Shown here: one piece after another, positions 1 through 5,638 of the stretch
Layout: the number at the start of each line of letters is the position of its first letter
How positions within the stretch are numbered: the stretch's first letter is position 1
Source: Pseudomonadota bacterium
GTDB taxonomy: Bacteria > Pseudomonadota > Alphaproteobacteria > Acetobacterales > Acetobacteraceae
Length of the DNA: 5,638 bases
Direction: 5' to 3'
Assembly (NCBI GenBank): GCA_021826565.1
Contig: JAKAZJ010000160.1
Location: forward strand, 1 to 5,638
Notes under the pieces: model-generated
Told to the model about the DNA's origin: nothing
Seen by the model: only the letters and a program-made list of their open reading frames with translations
Databases searched by the model: none
Made by a program: the position numbers and the translations under genes

Positions 1-459
1 CTCGATCGCCGCCAGCGACGCGGTGCCCACCAGCACGCCGCCGTCGCCGCGTTCCGCCATGTGCCGGGCGGCGGCGCGGAAGGTGTAGAACGCGCCATGC
101 AGGTTCACGCGCAGCACGCGGTTCCATTCCGCGGTGGCCATATCCAGGAAGGAGGTCTGGCCGCGCCCGGAGACGCCGGCATTGGCGAAGCACCCGTCCA
201 CGCGGCCGAGTTCTGCCACGGTGCGGGCGAAGGCGGCGTCCACCGCCGCCTCGTCCCCCACGTCGCAAGCAAGCGCCAGAACACGCCGGCCGGTGGCCGC
301 CAGGGCCGCGCGCGCGGCTTCGTTCTTGGCCGGATTCGTGCCCCAGATCGCGATATCCGCCCCGGCCTCGGCGAGCATCCGCGCCATCCCGAGGCCGATG
401 CCGGAGTTCCCTCCGGTGATCAGCGCGACCTTCCCGGTCAGATCGAACGGATGCGGCAC
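1..459 (-). CDS. SDR family NAD(P)-dependent oxidoreductase (3' end beyond window)
   Basis: This is a short-chain dehydrogenase/reductase, a soluble NAD(P)-dependent oxidoreductase of unknown substrate. The visible 153 residues show the N-terminal half of the Rossmann fold: the glycine-rich nucleotide motif TGGNSGIG at residues 15-22, an Asp after the third strand (CDV, D66) that usually contacts the adenine, the NAG motif at 93-95, the helix-4 Asn (N119 in RVNLHG), and Ser148 in GTASLAA, which aligns with the catalytic serine. The YxxxK pair lies beyond the left edge. The start is a GTG at 459, four bases after the stop of the upstream amidohydrolase, with a GGGGG ribosome-binding stretch at 469-473; no other in-frame start is close upstream. 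The tight spacing implies co-transcription and probably coupled translation with the amidohydrolase. Family assignment is secure; the substrate cannot be told. Confidence 0.92.
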   Translation of the reverse strand, partial: MPHPFDLTGKVALITGGNSGIGLGMARMLAEAGADIAIWGTNPAKNEAARAALAATGRRVLALACDVGDEAAVDAAFARTVAELGRVDGCFANAGVSGRGQTSFLDMATAEWNRVLRVNLHGAFYTFRAAARHMAERGDGGVLVGTASLAAIE

Positions 460-463
460 CGGA

Positions 464-1495
464 TTACGCCCCCAGCCGGTAGAACCGGGTTGCGGTGCCG
501 GAGAACAAGGCCGCTTTCTCGGCCTCTGACGCGCCGGCCGCCAGGCGCTTGAAGGTGTTCCAGCACACGGCGTAGCTGTACGACCCCTTATCGACCGGGA
601 AATTACTTTCGAACATGCAGCGATCCGCGCCGAACAATTCGATCGTCGTGTCGATATAAGGTTTCCACGCCGTCGCCAGCGTCGCCGACGACGGGGGTTC
701 CGCCCCGGACTCGAAGCCGTAGCCGTTGATGCGCATCCCAAGGCCGCCCAGCTTCACATGCACGTTCGGGCACGAGGCCAGTTCGGTCATCGCCGGCTTC
801 CAGGCCGCGAACACTTCGGCCGATTTTCCGCCGTAGCGCCCGATCCCCAGCGGTCCGCCGACGTGATCCAGCACGATCCGCGCCGTCGGCACCGCGCGCG
901 CCAACGCGGTCAGTTCCGGGATCTGCGGGTGATACAGCCAAGCGTCGAAGGTCAGGCCCATCGCCGCCAGTTTTGCCAAGCCTTCGCGGAACGCTGGCGT
1001 GGTCATCAGCCCCTCGGGCGCCGGGTTGCCCGGGTTCAGCATCACCGGATCGGCGTCCCAGGCCGTGATGTGGCGGATGCCGCGAAACCGCCCATTGCCC
1101 GCGGCCGTGTGCGCGTCCAGCACCGCCCCCACCCGCGCGCCCAGCGCCAGGTTGGCGTGCCCCACGATCCCCGCGCACATCCGCGACGGGCCATAGATGC
1201 CCGAGGCACTCATCGCCGCGGTGCCGTTGACGAACTCCGTCTCGCCCACCGGGCGCAGCTCTTCCGGCCCGCCGGCGCGGTGGAACGCGCGCGCTTGCAC
1301 GAACACGGTGTGCGTCACGTTATGCCCGGCGTTGATGTCGCCCAGCAGATCGTCGTGCAGATAGCGCCAGCCGCCGCGATCCCACAGATGATGATGCGGA
1401 TCGACGATCGGCAGGCCCGGCTCGATGATCGGCTCCACGTGGCGGGCGAGCCAGGTGCGGCGGACTTCCAGGTAGTGGGTCTGGGTGCTGCTCAT
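464..1495 (-). CDS. Amidohydrolase family protein (COG3618, PDC lactonase/sugar lactonase-like)
   Basis: This 343-residue protein is a TIM-barrel amidohydrolase of the Amidohydro_2/COG3618 group, whose characterised members hydrolyse lactones (2-pyrone-4,6-dicarboxylate lactonase LigI, L-fucono- and L-rhamnono-lactonases). Visible markers are DPHHHLWD after strand 1 (H34 and H36), FRGIRH (R138-H142), LYHPQ (H189), the LDHVGGP motif (D210, H211), VKLGG (K248) and the final-strand NFPVD with the expected catalytic Asp at 302. It is longer than the roughly 280-300 residues of LigI-type enzymes because of about 30 residues before the first strand and a longer segment between strands 1 and 2. There is no signal peptide, so it is probably cytoplasmic. 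The ATG at 1495 is preceded by AAAGGGGAA at 1502-1510. It is the first gene of a leftward unit with the SDR dehydrogenase, which suggests a small catabolic pathway. Family call is firm; lactonase activity is inference. Confidence 0.9.
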   Translation of the reverse strand: MSSTQTHYLEVRRTWLARHVEPIIEPGLPIVDPHHHLWDRGGWRYLHDDLLGDINAGHNVTHTVFVQARAFHRAGGPEELRPVGETEFVNGTAAMSASGIYGPSRMCAGIVGHANLALGARVGAVLDAHTAAGNGRFRGIRHITAWDADPVMLNPGNPAPEGLMTTPAFREGLAKLAAMGLTFDAWLYHPQIPELTALARAVPTARIVLDHVGGPLGIGRYGGKSAEVFAAWKPAMTELASCPNVHVKLGGLGMRINGYGFESGAEPPSSATLATAWKPYIDTTIELFGADRCMFESNFPVDKGSYSYAVCWNTFKRLAAGASEAEKAALFSGTATRFYRLGA

Positions 1496-1559
1496 GTGAC
1501 GTTCCCCTTTGCTCGGCCTATGCTAGGCCCGCTCCGCTCCAGGCTCCAAGAGGCAAGCC
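1496..1559. promoter_or_regulatory. Divergent intergenic region with candidate facing promoters
   Basis: This 64-base gap separates the leftward amidohydrolase/SDR unit from the rightward sulfhydrylase fusion, so both promoters must lie here or inside the genes. On the plus strand GTGACG (1496-1501) and TATGCT (1519-1524) are separated by 17 bases and resemble sigma-70 -35 and -10 boxes (four of six matches each). On the minus strand TTGGAG (1549-1544) and TAGCAT (1525-1520) are 18 bases apart (three and four matches). The two -10 candidates overlap. The matches are modest, and no transcription start is known, so this is a prediction only. Confidence 0.4.
1515..1529. repeat. Perfect inverted repeat, candidate operator between divergent genes
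   Basis: GGCCTATGCTAGGCC consists of two 6-base arms (1515-1520 and 1524-1529) around a 3-base TGC spacer, with no mismatch. It sits near the middle of the divergent gap and covers the candidate -10 boxes of both strands, where a bound dimeric regulator could affect both transcription units. The arms stop pairing at 1514/1530. No regulator gene is visible in the window, and a 6-base palindrome can arise by chance in GC-rich DNA. Confidence 0.4.
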
Positions 1560-3362
1560 ATGCCAGCGCCCGAGACCATCCCCTACCCCGACGCCACGCT
1601 GCGCCGCATCCTGGCCGCCACGCGCACGATCGCGCTGGTCGGTGCGTCCGCGAACTGGAACCGCCCCAGCTATTTCGTGATGAAATACCTGCAAGGCAAA
1701 GGCTACCGCGTGATCCCGGTGAACCCCGGCCTCGCCGGCCAGGATCTGCTGGGCGAGCGCGTGTACGCCTCGCTCCGCGACATCCCGGACAAGATCGACA
1801 TGGTCGATATCTTCCGCGCCTCCGACCAGGTGGGACCCATCGTCGAGGACGCGATCGCGGCGGGCGCGCGCGTGGTGTGGATGCAGCTTGGCGTGCGCAA
1901 CGACGCCGCCGCCGCGCGCGCCGAGGCCGCCGGGCTGGAAGTAGTGATGAACCGCTGCCCGAAGATCGAATTCGGCCGTCTGGGGGGTGAACTGTCCTGG
2001 TCGGGCGTCAATTCCGGCATCATCCGCAATCAGCCCGCCCAGCCCCCCACCGCCCGCCGCCCCCGCGCGGACGCGCCGCCCGCCGCCAACGTCACCTATG
2101 GCTTCGAGACGCGCGCCGTGCACGCCGGCGCCGCGCCCGATCCCACGACCGGCGCCCGGATCACGCCGATCTACCAGACCGCGGCGTATGTCTTCAACGA
2201 CGCCGACCACGCCGCATCGCTGTTCAACCTCCACACATTCGGTTACATATACAATCGACTGACCAACCCCACGGTCGCGGTGCTGGAAGAGCGGGTGGCC
2301 AGTCTGGAAGGCGGCCGCGCGGCACTCGCCGCCGCCTCGGGCCACGCCGCGCAGTTCCTGGTGTTCCAGACCCTGCTGGAACCGGGCGACGAGTTCCTGG
2401 CGTCGCGCAACCTCTATGGCGGCTCCCTGACCCAGTTCGGCCTGTCGTTCAAGAAGCTCGGCTGGACCTGCCATTTCGTCGATCCGCGCGAGCCCGAGAA
2501 TTTCCGCGCCGCGTTGACCCCGCGCTGCAAGGCGATCTTCGTGGAAAGCCTGGCCAACCCGGGCGGCGTGATCGTCGATCTGGAGGCGATCGCGCGCGTC
2601 GCCCATGACGCCGGCATCCCGTTGATCGTCGATAACACGCTGGCCACGCCCTATCTGTGCCGCCCGTTCGAGCACGGCGCCGACATCGTCACCCATTCTA
2701 CCACCAAGTTCCTCGATGGGCACGGCAACTCGCTGGGTGGGATCATTGTGGAATCCGGGCGCTTCGACTGGGCGCAAGGCGGGCGCTTCCCGTCCCTGAC
2801 CGAACCTGAACCCGCCTATCACGGCCTGCGCTTCTACGAGAATTTCGGCGATTTCGCCTTCACCACCAAGGCGCGCGCGGTCGGGTTGCGCGATTTCGGC
2901 CCCACCATGGCGCCGATGAACGCATTCCTGACCATCACCGGCATCGAAACCCTGCATGTCCGCATGGAACGCCATTGCGCCAACGCACAGACGGTGGCGG
3001 AACATCTGGAACGGCATCCGGCGGTCGCATGGGTGTCCTATGCCGGCCTGCCCTCCAGCCCGTTCCACGCGCTGGCCCGGCGCTATCTGCCGCGTGGGGC
3101 CGGGGCGGTGTTCACCTTCGGCGTGACGGGCGGCTACGCGGCCGGGGTGAAGCTGGTGGAGGCGGTGCGCCTGTTTTCGCATCTGGCGAATATCGGCGAC
3201 ACCCGCAGCCTGATCCTGCATCCCGCCTCCACCACCCATCGCCAGCTATCGGACGAACAACGTGAGGCCGCCGGCGCCGGGGCCGACGTGATCCGCCTGT
3301 CGATCGGGCTGGAGACGGCGGCGGACTTGATCGCGGACCTGGATCAGGCGCTGGCGGCCTGA
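1560..3362 (+). CDS. Fusion of CoA-binding domain and O-acetylhomoserine sulfhydrylase (MetY-like)
   Basis: This 600-residue protein joins two domains. Residues about 10-157 are a YccU-like CoA-binding Rossmann domain (CoA_binding_2): VGAS (27-30), the VIPVNPG strand-loop (51-57), WMQLG (107-111) and the closing NRCPKIE (131-137). Residues 158-177 are a Pro/Ala/Arg-rich linker. Residues 178-600 are a fold-type I PLP enzyme that makes homocysteine from O-acetylhomoserine and sulfide, in direct-sulfhydrylation methionine synthesis. There YNRLTNPT (231-238) gives the phosphate-binding Tyr and Arg, D358 in LIVDNT contacts the pyridine nitrogen, and K383 in HSTTKFLDGHG is the PLP lysine; LHPASTTHRQL (553-563) is typical of the family. 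The second part has the usual full length (about 425). The ATG at 1560 follows AAGAGG (1548-1553). No ATG, GTG or TTG lies in frame between codons 131 and 186, so the enzyme cannot easily be made separately. Cystathionine gamma-synthase-like activity is the alternative, though the long form favours MetY. Confidence 0.92.
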   Translation: MPAPETIPYPDATLRRILAATRTIALVGASANWNRPSYFVMKYLQGKGYRVIPVNPGLAGQDLLGERVYASLRDIPDKIDMVDIFRASDQVGPIVEDAIAAGARVVWMQLGVRNDAAAARAEAAGLEVVMNRCPKIEFGRLGGELSWSGVNSGIIRNQPAQPPTARRPRADAPPAANVTYGFETRAVHAGAAPDPTTGARITPIYQTAAYVFNDADHAASLFNLHTFGYIYNRLTNPTVAVLEERVASLEGGRAALAAASGHAAQFLVFQTLLEPGDEFLASRNLYGGSLTQFGLSFKKLGWTCHFVDPREPENFRAALTPRCKAIFVESLANPGGVIVDLEAIARVAHDAGIPLIVDNTLATPYLCRPFEHGADIVTHSTTKFLDGHGNSLGGIIVESGRFDWAQGGRFPSLTEPEPAYHGLRFYENFGDFAFTTKARAVGLRDFGPTMAPMNAFLTITGIETLHVRMERHCANAQTVAEHLERHPAVAWVSYAGLPSSPFHALARRYLPRGAGAVFTFGVTGGYAAGVKLVEAVRLFSHLANIGDTRSLILHPASTTHRQLSDEQREAAGAGADVIRLSIGLETAADLIADLDQALAA

Positions 3363-3380
3363 CACCCCCTTCCGCGCCGC

Positions 3381-3405
3381 GCCCGCCGGCCGTAGCCTCG
3401 CGGGC
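3381..3405 (+). other. Short inverted repeat between the fusion gene and the hydro-lyase operon
   Basis: GCCCGC (3381-3386) and GCGGGC (3400-3405) can pair as a 6-base stem with a 13-base loop in the 62-base gap after the fusion gene. No T-run follows (AAAT comes next), so it is not a convincing intrinsic terminator. A TAGCCT sequence in the loop (3393-3398) could be a weak -10 box for the downstream pair, with only a poor -35 (TTCCGC, 3370-3375) 17 bases upstream. Whether the hydro-lyase genes have their own promoter or are read from upstream cannot be decided. Confidence 0.2.
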
Positions 3406-3424
3406 AAATCCGGGAGGACCCGCC

Positions 3425-4675
3425 ATGGGCATGACCATCACTGAAAAGATTCTGGCGCGCGCCGCCGGCTTGCCGCGTGTCGCTCCGGGCGATGTCGCGG
3501 TCGTCACGGTCGATACCGCGGTCCTGCTCGATCTCTCGTTCCTCCCCGAGGGTTGGCGCGAGGTGCTGCATGTCCACGACCCCGACCGCGTCGCCGTGGT
3601 GTTCGACCATCTGGTCCCCGCCGCCACGGTCCAGGCCGCCACCTGCCACAAGACCGGCCGCGCCTTTGCCGCGAAATTCGGCATCAAGCGGTTACACGAC
3701 GTCGGCCCCGACCAGGGCATCAGCCACGCCATCATCGCCGAGCACGCCTATGCATTGCCCGGGTCGGTCCTGGTCAACGCCGACTCCCACACCTGCGGCG
3801 GCGGCGCGTTCAACTGCGCCGCCCGCGGCGTGGGTGGACCGGACATGCTGTGGGCGGTCACGACCGGCCAGGCCTGGTTCCAGGTGGGCGAGACGATCCG
3901 CTACGATTTCACGGGCGCGCTGCAACCGGGGGTGACCGCGAAGGATTTGTTCCTTCACATCGCGGGCACCTACGGCGCCCATGTGAACCAGAACCTGGAA
4001 TATGGCGGCCCGGGGATGTCGTCGCTTTCGATCAACGCGCGACGCACGCTGGCGACGATGGGCGCCGAGTTCTCGGCCGAGTTCACCATCTTCGAACCCG
4101 ACGACCTGCTGGCGGACTACATCCGCGCCCGCAACCCGGCGCCGTTCACGCCCACCTGGCCGGACGCGGACGCGGTCTATCGCGAACGCCGGACCATCGA
4201 TCTCGGCAGCCTGCGCCCGCTGGTCGCGCTGCCGGACGCGGTGGTGAACCAGTCGGTGCCGGTGTCCGATGTGGCCGGCACGCGGATCGACCAGGCGTTC
4301 ATCGGCTCCTGTGCCAACGGCACGCTGGACGACATTGCCATCGCCGCCCAGGTGGTGCGCGGGCATAAGGTCGCGCGCGGCACGCGATTCATCGTCACGC
4401 CGGGCACCCAGGCGACGTTCCGCGCCGCGCTGCGGGCCGGCTATGTGGAAACGCTGCTGGAAGCGGGCGCGGTCGTGACACCGGCCACCTGCGGCGCCTG
4501 CATCGGCGGGCATATGGGGGTGCTGGGGCCGGACGAGGTCTGCATCACCGCCAGCACGCGCAATTTCAAGGGACGGATGGGGGACCCGTCGGCGCGCATC
4601 TACATGGCCTCACCGGCGACCGTCGCGGCCTCGGCGTTGGCCGGGCACATTGCCCAGGCGGAGATCGTGGCATGA
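3425..4675 (+). CDS. 3-isopropylmalate dehydratase large subunit-like (aconitase/LeuC family)
   Basis: This 416-residue protein is the iron-sulfur subunit of a two-subunit hydro-lyase of the aconitase superfamily, the short LeuC2/homoaconitase type (usually about 420 residues). It should bind a [4Fe-4S] cluster and, with the small subunit, move a hydroxyl between adjacent carbons by dehydration and rehydration. Cluster cysteines are C296 in GSCANG and C356/C359 in TCGAC. Other markers are MTITEKILARAAG at the start, VFDHLVP (59-65), the ADSHT active-site motif (119-123), GVGGPDM, and RNFKGRMG (379-386). Departures from the usual pattern are Ala for Thr in GSCTNG, Thr where Arg or Ser commonly follows, and HVNQNLEYGG (186-195) in mid-protein. 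The ATG at 3425 follows GGGAGG (3412-3417); an ATG at 3431 is too close to that site. It overlaps the small subunit by ATGA. Isopropylmalate is the default substrate guess; dimethylmalate, citraconate or another hydroxy-diacid is equally open. Confidence 0.85.
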   Translation: MGMTITEKILARAAGLPRVAPGDVAVVTVDTAVLLDLSFLPEGWREVLHVHDPDRVAVVFDHLVPAATVQAATCHKTGRAFAAKFGIKRLHDVGPDQGISHAIIAEHAYALPGSVLVNADSHTCGGGAFNCAARGVGGPDMLWAVTTGQAWFQVGETIRYDFTGALQPGVTAKDLFLHIAGTYGAHVNQNLEYGGPGMSSLSINARRTLATMGAEFSAEFTIFEPDDLLADYIRARNPAPFTPTWPDADAVYRERRTIDLGSLRPLVALPDAVVNQSVPVSDVAGTRIDQAFIGSCANGTLDDIAIAAQVVRGHKVARGTRFIVTPGTQATFRAALRAGYVETLLEAGAVVTPATCGACIGGHMGVLGPDEVCITASTRNFKGRMGDPSARIYMASPATVAASALAGHIAQAEIVA

Positions 4676-5187
4676 TCGCGGGCAAGGTCTGGACCTTCGG
4701 GGACAACATCAACACCGATCTGATCCTGCCGGGGCCGTATCTGTATCGCAGCCCCGCGGAACAGGCGCGGGCGGTGTTCCAGGCCAACCGGCCCGGCTGG
4801 GTGGATCAGGTTACGGAAGGGGACGCGCTGATCGGCGGGTTCAATTTCGGCATGGGGTCCTCTCGCCCGGCGGCGCGGTCGTTGCGGCTGTGCGGCGTGG
4901 GATTCGTGCTGGCCGAGACGATCAACGGCCTGTTCTTCCGCAACAGCGTGAATTACGGGCTGCTGGCGGCGGAATGTCGCGGCGTCGCGGCGGCCTTCAC
5001 TGAGGGCGATATGGCCGAGCTGGACCTGAACGCGTGGTCGGTGCGGAACCAGCGCACCGGGCAGGTCCTGGCGGTCACGCCGGTGCCGGCGCAGCTGCTG
5101 ACGCTGATGACCGGCGGCGGGATTTACCCGGTCATGGAGGCGCGCGGGTTGATCGGACCCGCGCCACGACAGGGCCATCCCGGCTGA
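4672..5187 (+). CDS. 3-isopropylmalate dehydratase small subunit-like (LeuD family)
   Basis: This 171-residue protein is the swivelling small-subunit partner of the preceding iron-sulfur subunit, close to the usual LeuD2 length of about 160-170. GKVWTFGDNINTDLILPG (4-21) is the classic N-terminal signature of the family. The active-site loop reads NFGMGSSRPAARS (58-70): the Ser-Ser-Arg that contacts substrate is kept, but the customary Cys before GSSR is Met61 and the Glu-His after it are Pro66-Ala67. The following strand-helix (AETINGLFFRNSVNYGL, 81-97) has INGLF where canonical members have a FARIF-like sequence. The ATG overlaps the large-subunit stop by four bases, which indicates translational coupling and equal production of the two chains. 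Family membership is clear. The loop suggests a subfamily with a substrate other than isopropylmalate, which is inference. The last ten residues are a low-complexity tail. Confidence 0.85.
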   Translation: MIAGKVWTFGDNINTDLILPGPYLYRSPAEQARAVFQANRPGWVDQVTEGDALIGGFNFGMGSSRPAARSLRLCGVGFVLAETINGLFFRNSVNYGLLAAECRGVAAAFTEGDMAELDLNAWSVRNQRTGQVLAVTPVPAQLLTLMTGGGIYPVMEARGLIGPAPRQGHPG

Positions 5188-5197
5188 CACACGTCAG
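5184..5197 (+). repeat. Small perfect hairpin at the small-subunit stop / next ribosome site
   Basis: CTGAC (5184-5188) and GTCAG (5193-5197) are perfectly complementary around an ACAC loop. The left arm contains the TGA stop of the small subunit and the right arm includes the start of the AGGA (5196-5199) that would serve as ribosome-binding site for the DUF188 gene. In RNA it could make translation of that gene depend on ribosomes reaching the upstream stop. A five-base stem is short and may be chance. Confidence 0.3.
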
Positions 5198-5206
5198 GAT
5201 ACACGG

Positions 5207-5638
5207 ATGACCGCGATCTATGTGGATGCCGATGCGTGCCCGGTGCGCGACGAGGTCTATCGCGTCTCCGCCCGTCACGGCGTTGACGTGTTCGTGGTGT
5301 CCAACGGGTCCCGCCCGATCCGGCCGCCGGGGATGGCGAGCGTTCACATGGTGATCGTGGCCGACGGCGCGGATATGGCCGATGACTGGATCGCCGAGCG
5401 GATCGCCGCCGCCGATCTGTGCGTGACCGCCGACATCCCGCTGGCCGCGCGCTGTCTGGCGAAGGGGGCGCGGGCGCTGTCTCACACGGGGCGGCCTTGG
5501 ACTGGGGACAATATCGGCACTGCGCTGGCGGGGCGCGAGGTGGCGCGGCATCTGCGGGAGATCGGGATGAACACGGGCGGCCCGCCGCCGCTGACCAAGG
5601 CGGACCGGTCGCGGTTCCTGGACGCGCTGGAGACGGCG
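5207..5638 (+). CDS. YaiI/YqxD family protein (DUF188/UPF0178), 3' end beyond window
   Basis: The 144 visible residues match the DUF188 (UPF0178, YaiI/YqxD) family, small soluble proteins of about 150 residues with no firmly established function; only the last few residues should be missing. Recognisable conserved blocks are YVDADACP (5-12) at the N-terminus, TADIPLAARCL (74-84), the GDNI segment (100-103) and NTGGPPPLTKADR (122-134) near the C-terminus. The conserved acidic residues D7, D9 and D76 resemble the layout of PIN-like nuclease folds, but nuclease activity is not something the sequence can show. The ATG at 5207 has AGGA at 5196-5199, seven bases upstream, and lies 19 bases after the small-subunit stop, so co-transcription with the hydro-lyase genes is likely. 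A functional link to them is not implied, because this family occurs in many contexts. Confidence 0.92.
   Translation, partial: MTAIYVDADACPVRDEVYRVSARHGVDVFVVSNGSRPIRPPGMASVHMVIVADGADMADDWIAERIAAADLCVTADIPLAARCLAKGARALSHTGRPWTGDNIGTALAGREVARHLREIGMNTGGPPPLTKADRSRFLDALETA

Noticed and set aside
758..1990. A 410-codon open frame on the plus strand opposite the amidohydrolase and entering the fusion gene
   Set aside because: The translation is Arg/His/Gly-rich without domain signatures, and it crosses the divergent intergenic region and two well-supported genes.
1996..2095. A frameshift or assembly join making the fusion look artificial
   Set aside because: The frame is continuous, the CoA-binding domain reaches its normal C-terminal end, the linker has the same base composition as its flanks, and the sulfhydrylase begins at its normal N-terminal region.
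1518..3239. A 573-codon open frame on the minus strand opposite the sulfhydrylase fusion
   Set aside because: It is antisense to a gene with complete conserved domains, its translation is Gly/Arg/Ala/His-rich with no recognisable motif, and long open antisense frames are expected from strong GC bias at third positions.
3381..3410. An intrinsic terminator after the fusion gene
   Set aside because: The 6-base stem has a 13-base loop and is followed by AAATCC rather than a T-run, so I kept it only as a low-confidence inverted repeat.
3692..4513. A 273-codon minus-strand frame opposite the large subunit
   Set aside because: It is a shadow of the LeuC-like gene whose cluster cysteines and active-site motifs are on the plus strand.
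4600..5190. A 196-codon minus-strand frame opposite the small subunit
   Set aside because: It is a composition-driven shadow of the LeuD-like gene, with no conserved motif and no partner genes on that strand.

Overview
This is a high-GC, densely packed bacterial window with very strong G/C preference at third codon positions. The protein types (a COG3618 amidohydrolase paired with an SDR dehydrogenase, a YccU-like CoA-binding domain joined to an O-acetylhomoserine sulfhydrylase, and two-subunit LeuC/LeuD-type hydro-lyases) fit an alphaproteobacterium, perhaps Rhodospirillales/Acetobacteraceae. That placement is a judgement from protein style and base composition; no rRNA or other marker gene is present. 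There is no sign of phage, transposon, CRISPR, tRNA or rRNA.

Layout. On the minus strand, reading leftwards from about 1495, an amidohydrolase of the 2-pyrone-4,6-dicarboxylate lactonase/sugar lactonase group (464-1495) is followed after 4 bases by a GTG-started short-chain dehydrogenase (1-459) that runs off the left edge. A 64-base divergent intergenic region (1496-1559) holds a perfect 6+3+6 inverted repeat that overlaps plausible -10 boxes on both strands. On the plus strand come a 600-residue fusion of a CoA-binding domain with an O-acetylhomoserine sulfhydrylase (1560-3362), then after 62 bases the large (3425-4675) and small (4672-5187) subunits of an aconitase-superfamily hydro-lyase that overlap by ATGA, then a YaiI/YqxD (DUF188) family protein (5207 to the right edge).

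How the genes may work together. The dehydrogenase and amidohydrolase look like a two-gene catabolic unit, possibly oxidation of a sugar or alcohol to a lactone followed by hydrolysis. The fusion enzyme would make homocysteine from O-acetylhomoserine and sulfide, with a CoA-sensing or CoA-binding module attached. The hydro-lyase subunits are annotated by homology as 3-isopropylmalate dehydratase, but no leuA or leuB is adjacent and the small-subunit active-site loop departs from the LeuD pattern, so the true substrate is open. The most interesting observations are the obligate CoA-binding/sulfhydrylase fusion and the atypical hydro-lyase active site. I saw no clear evidence of a wholly new multi-gene system.
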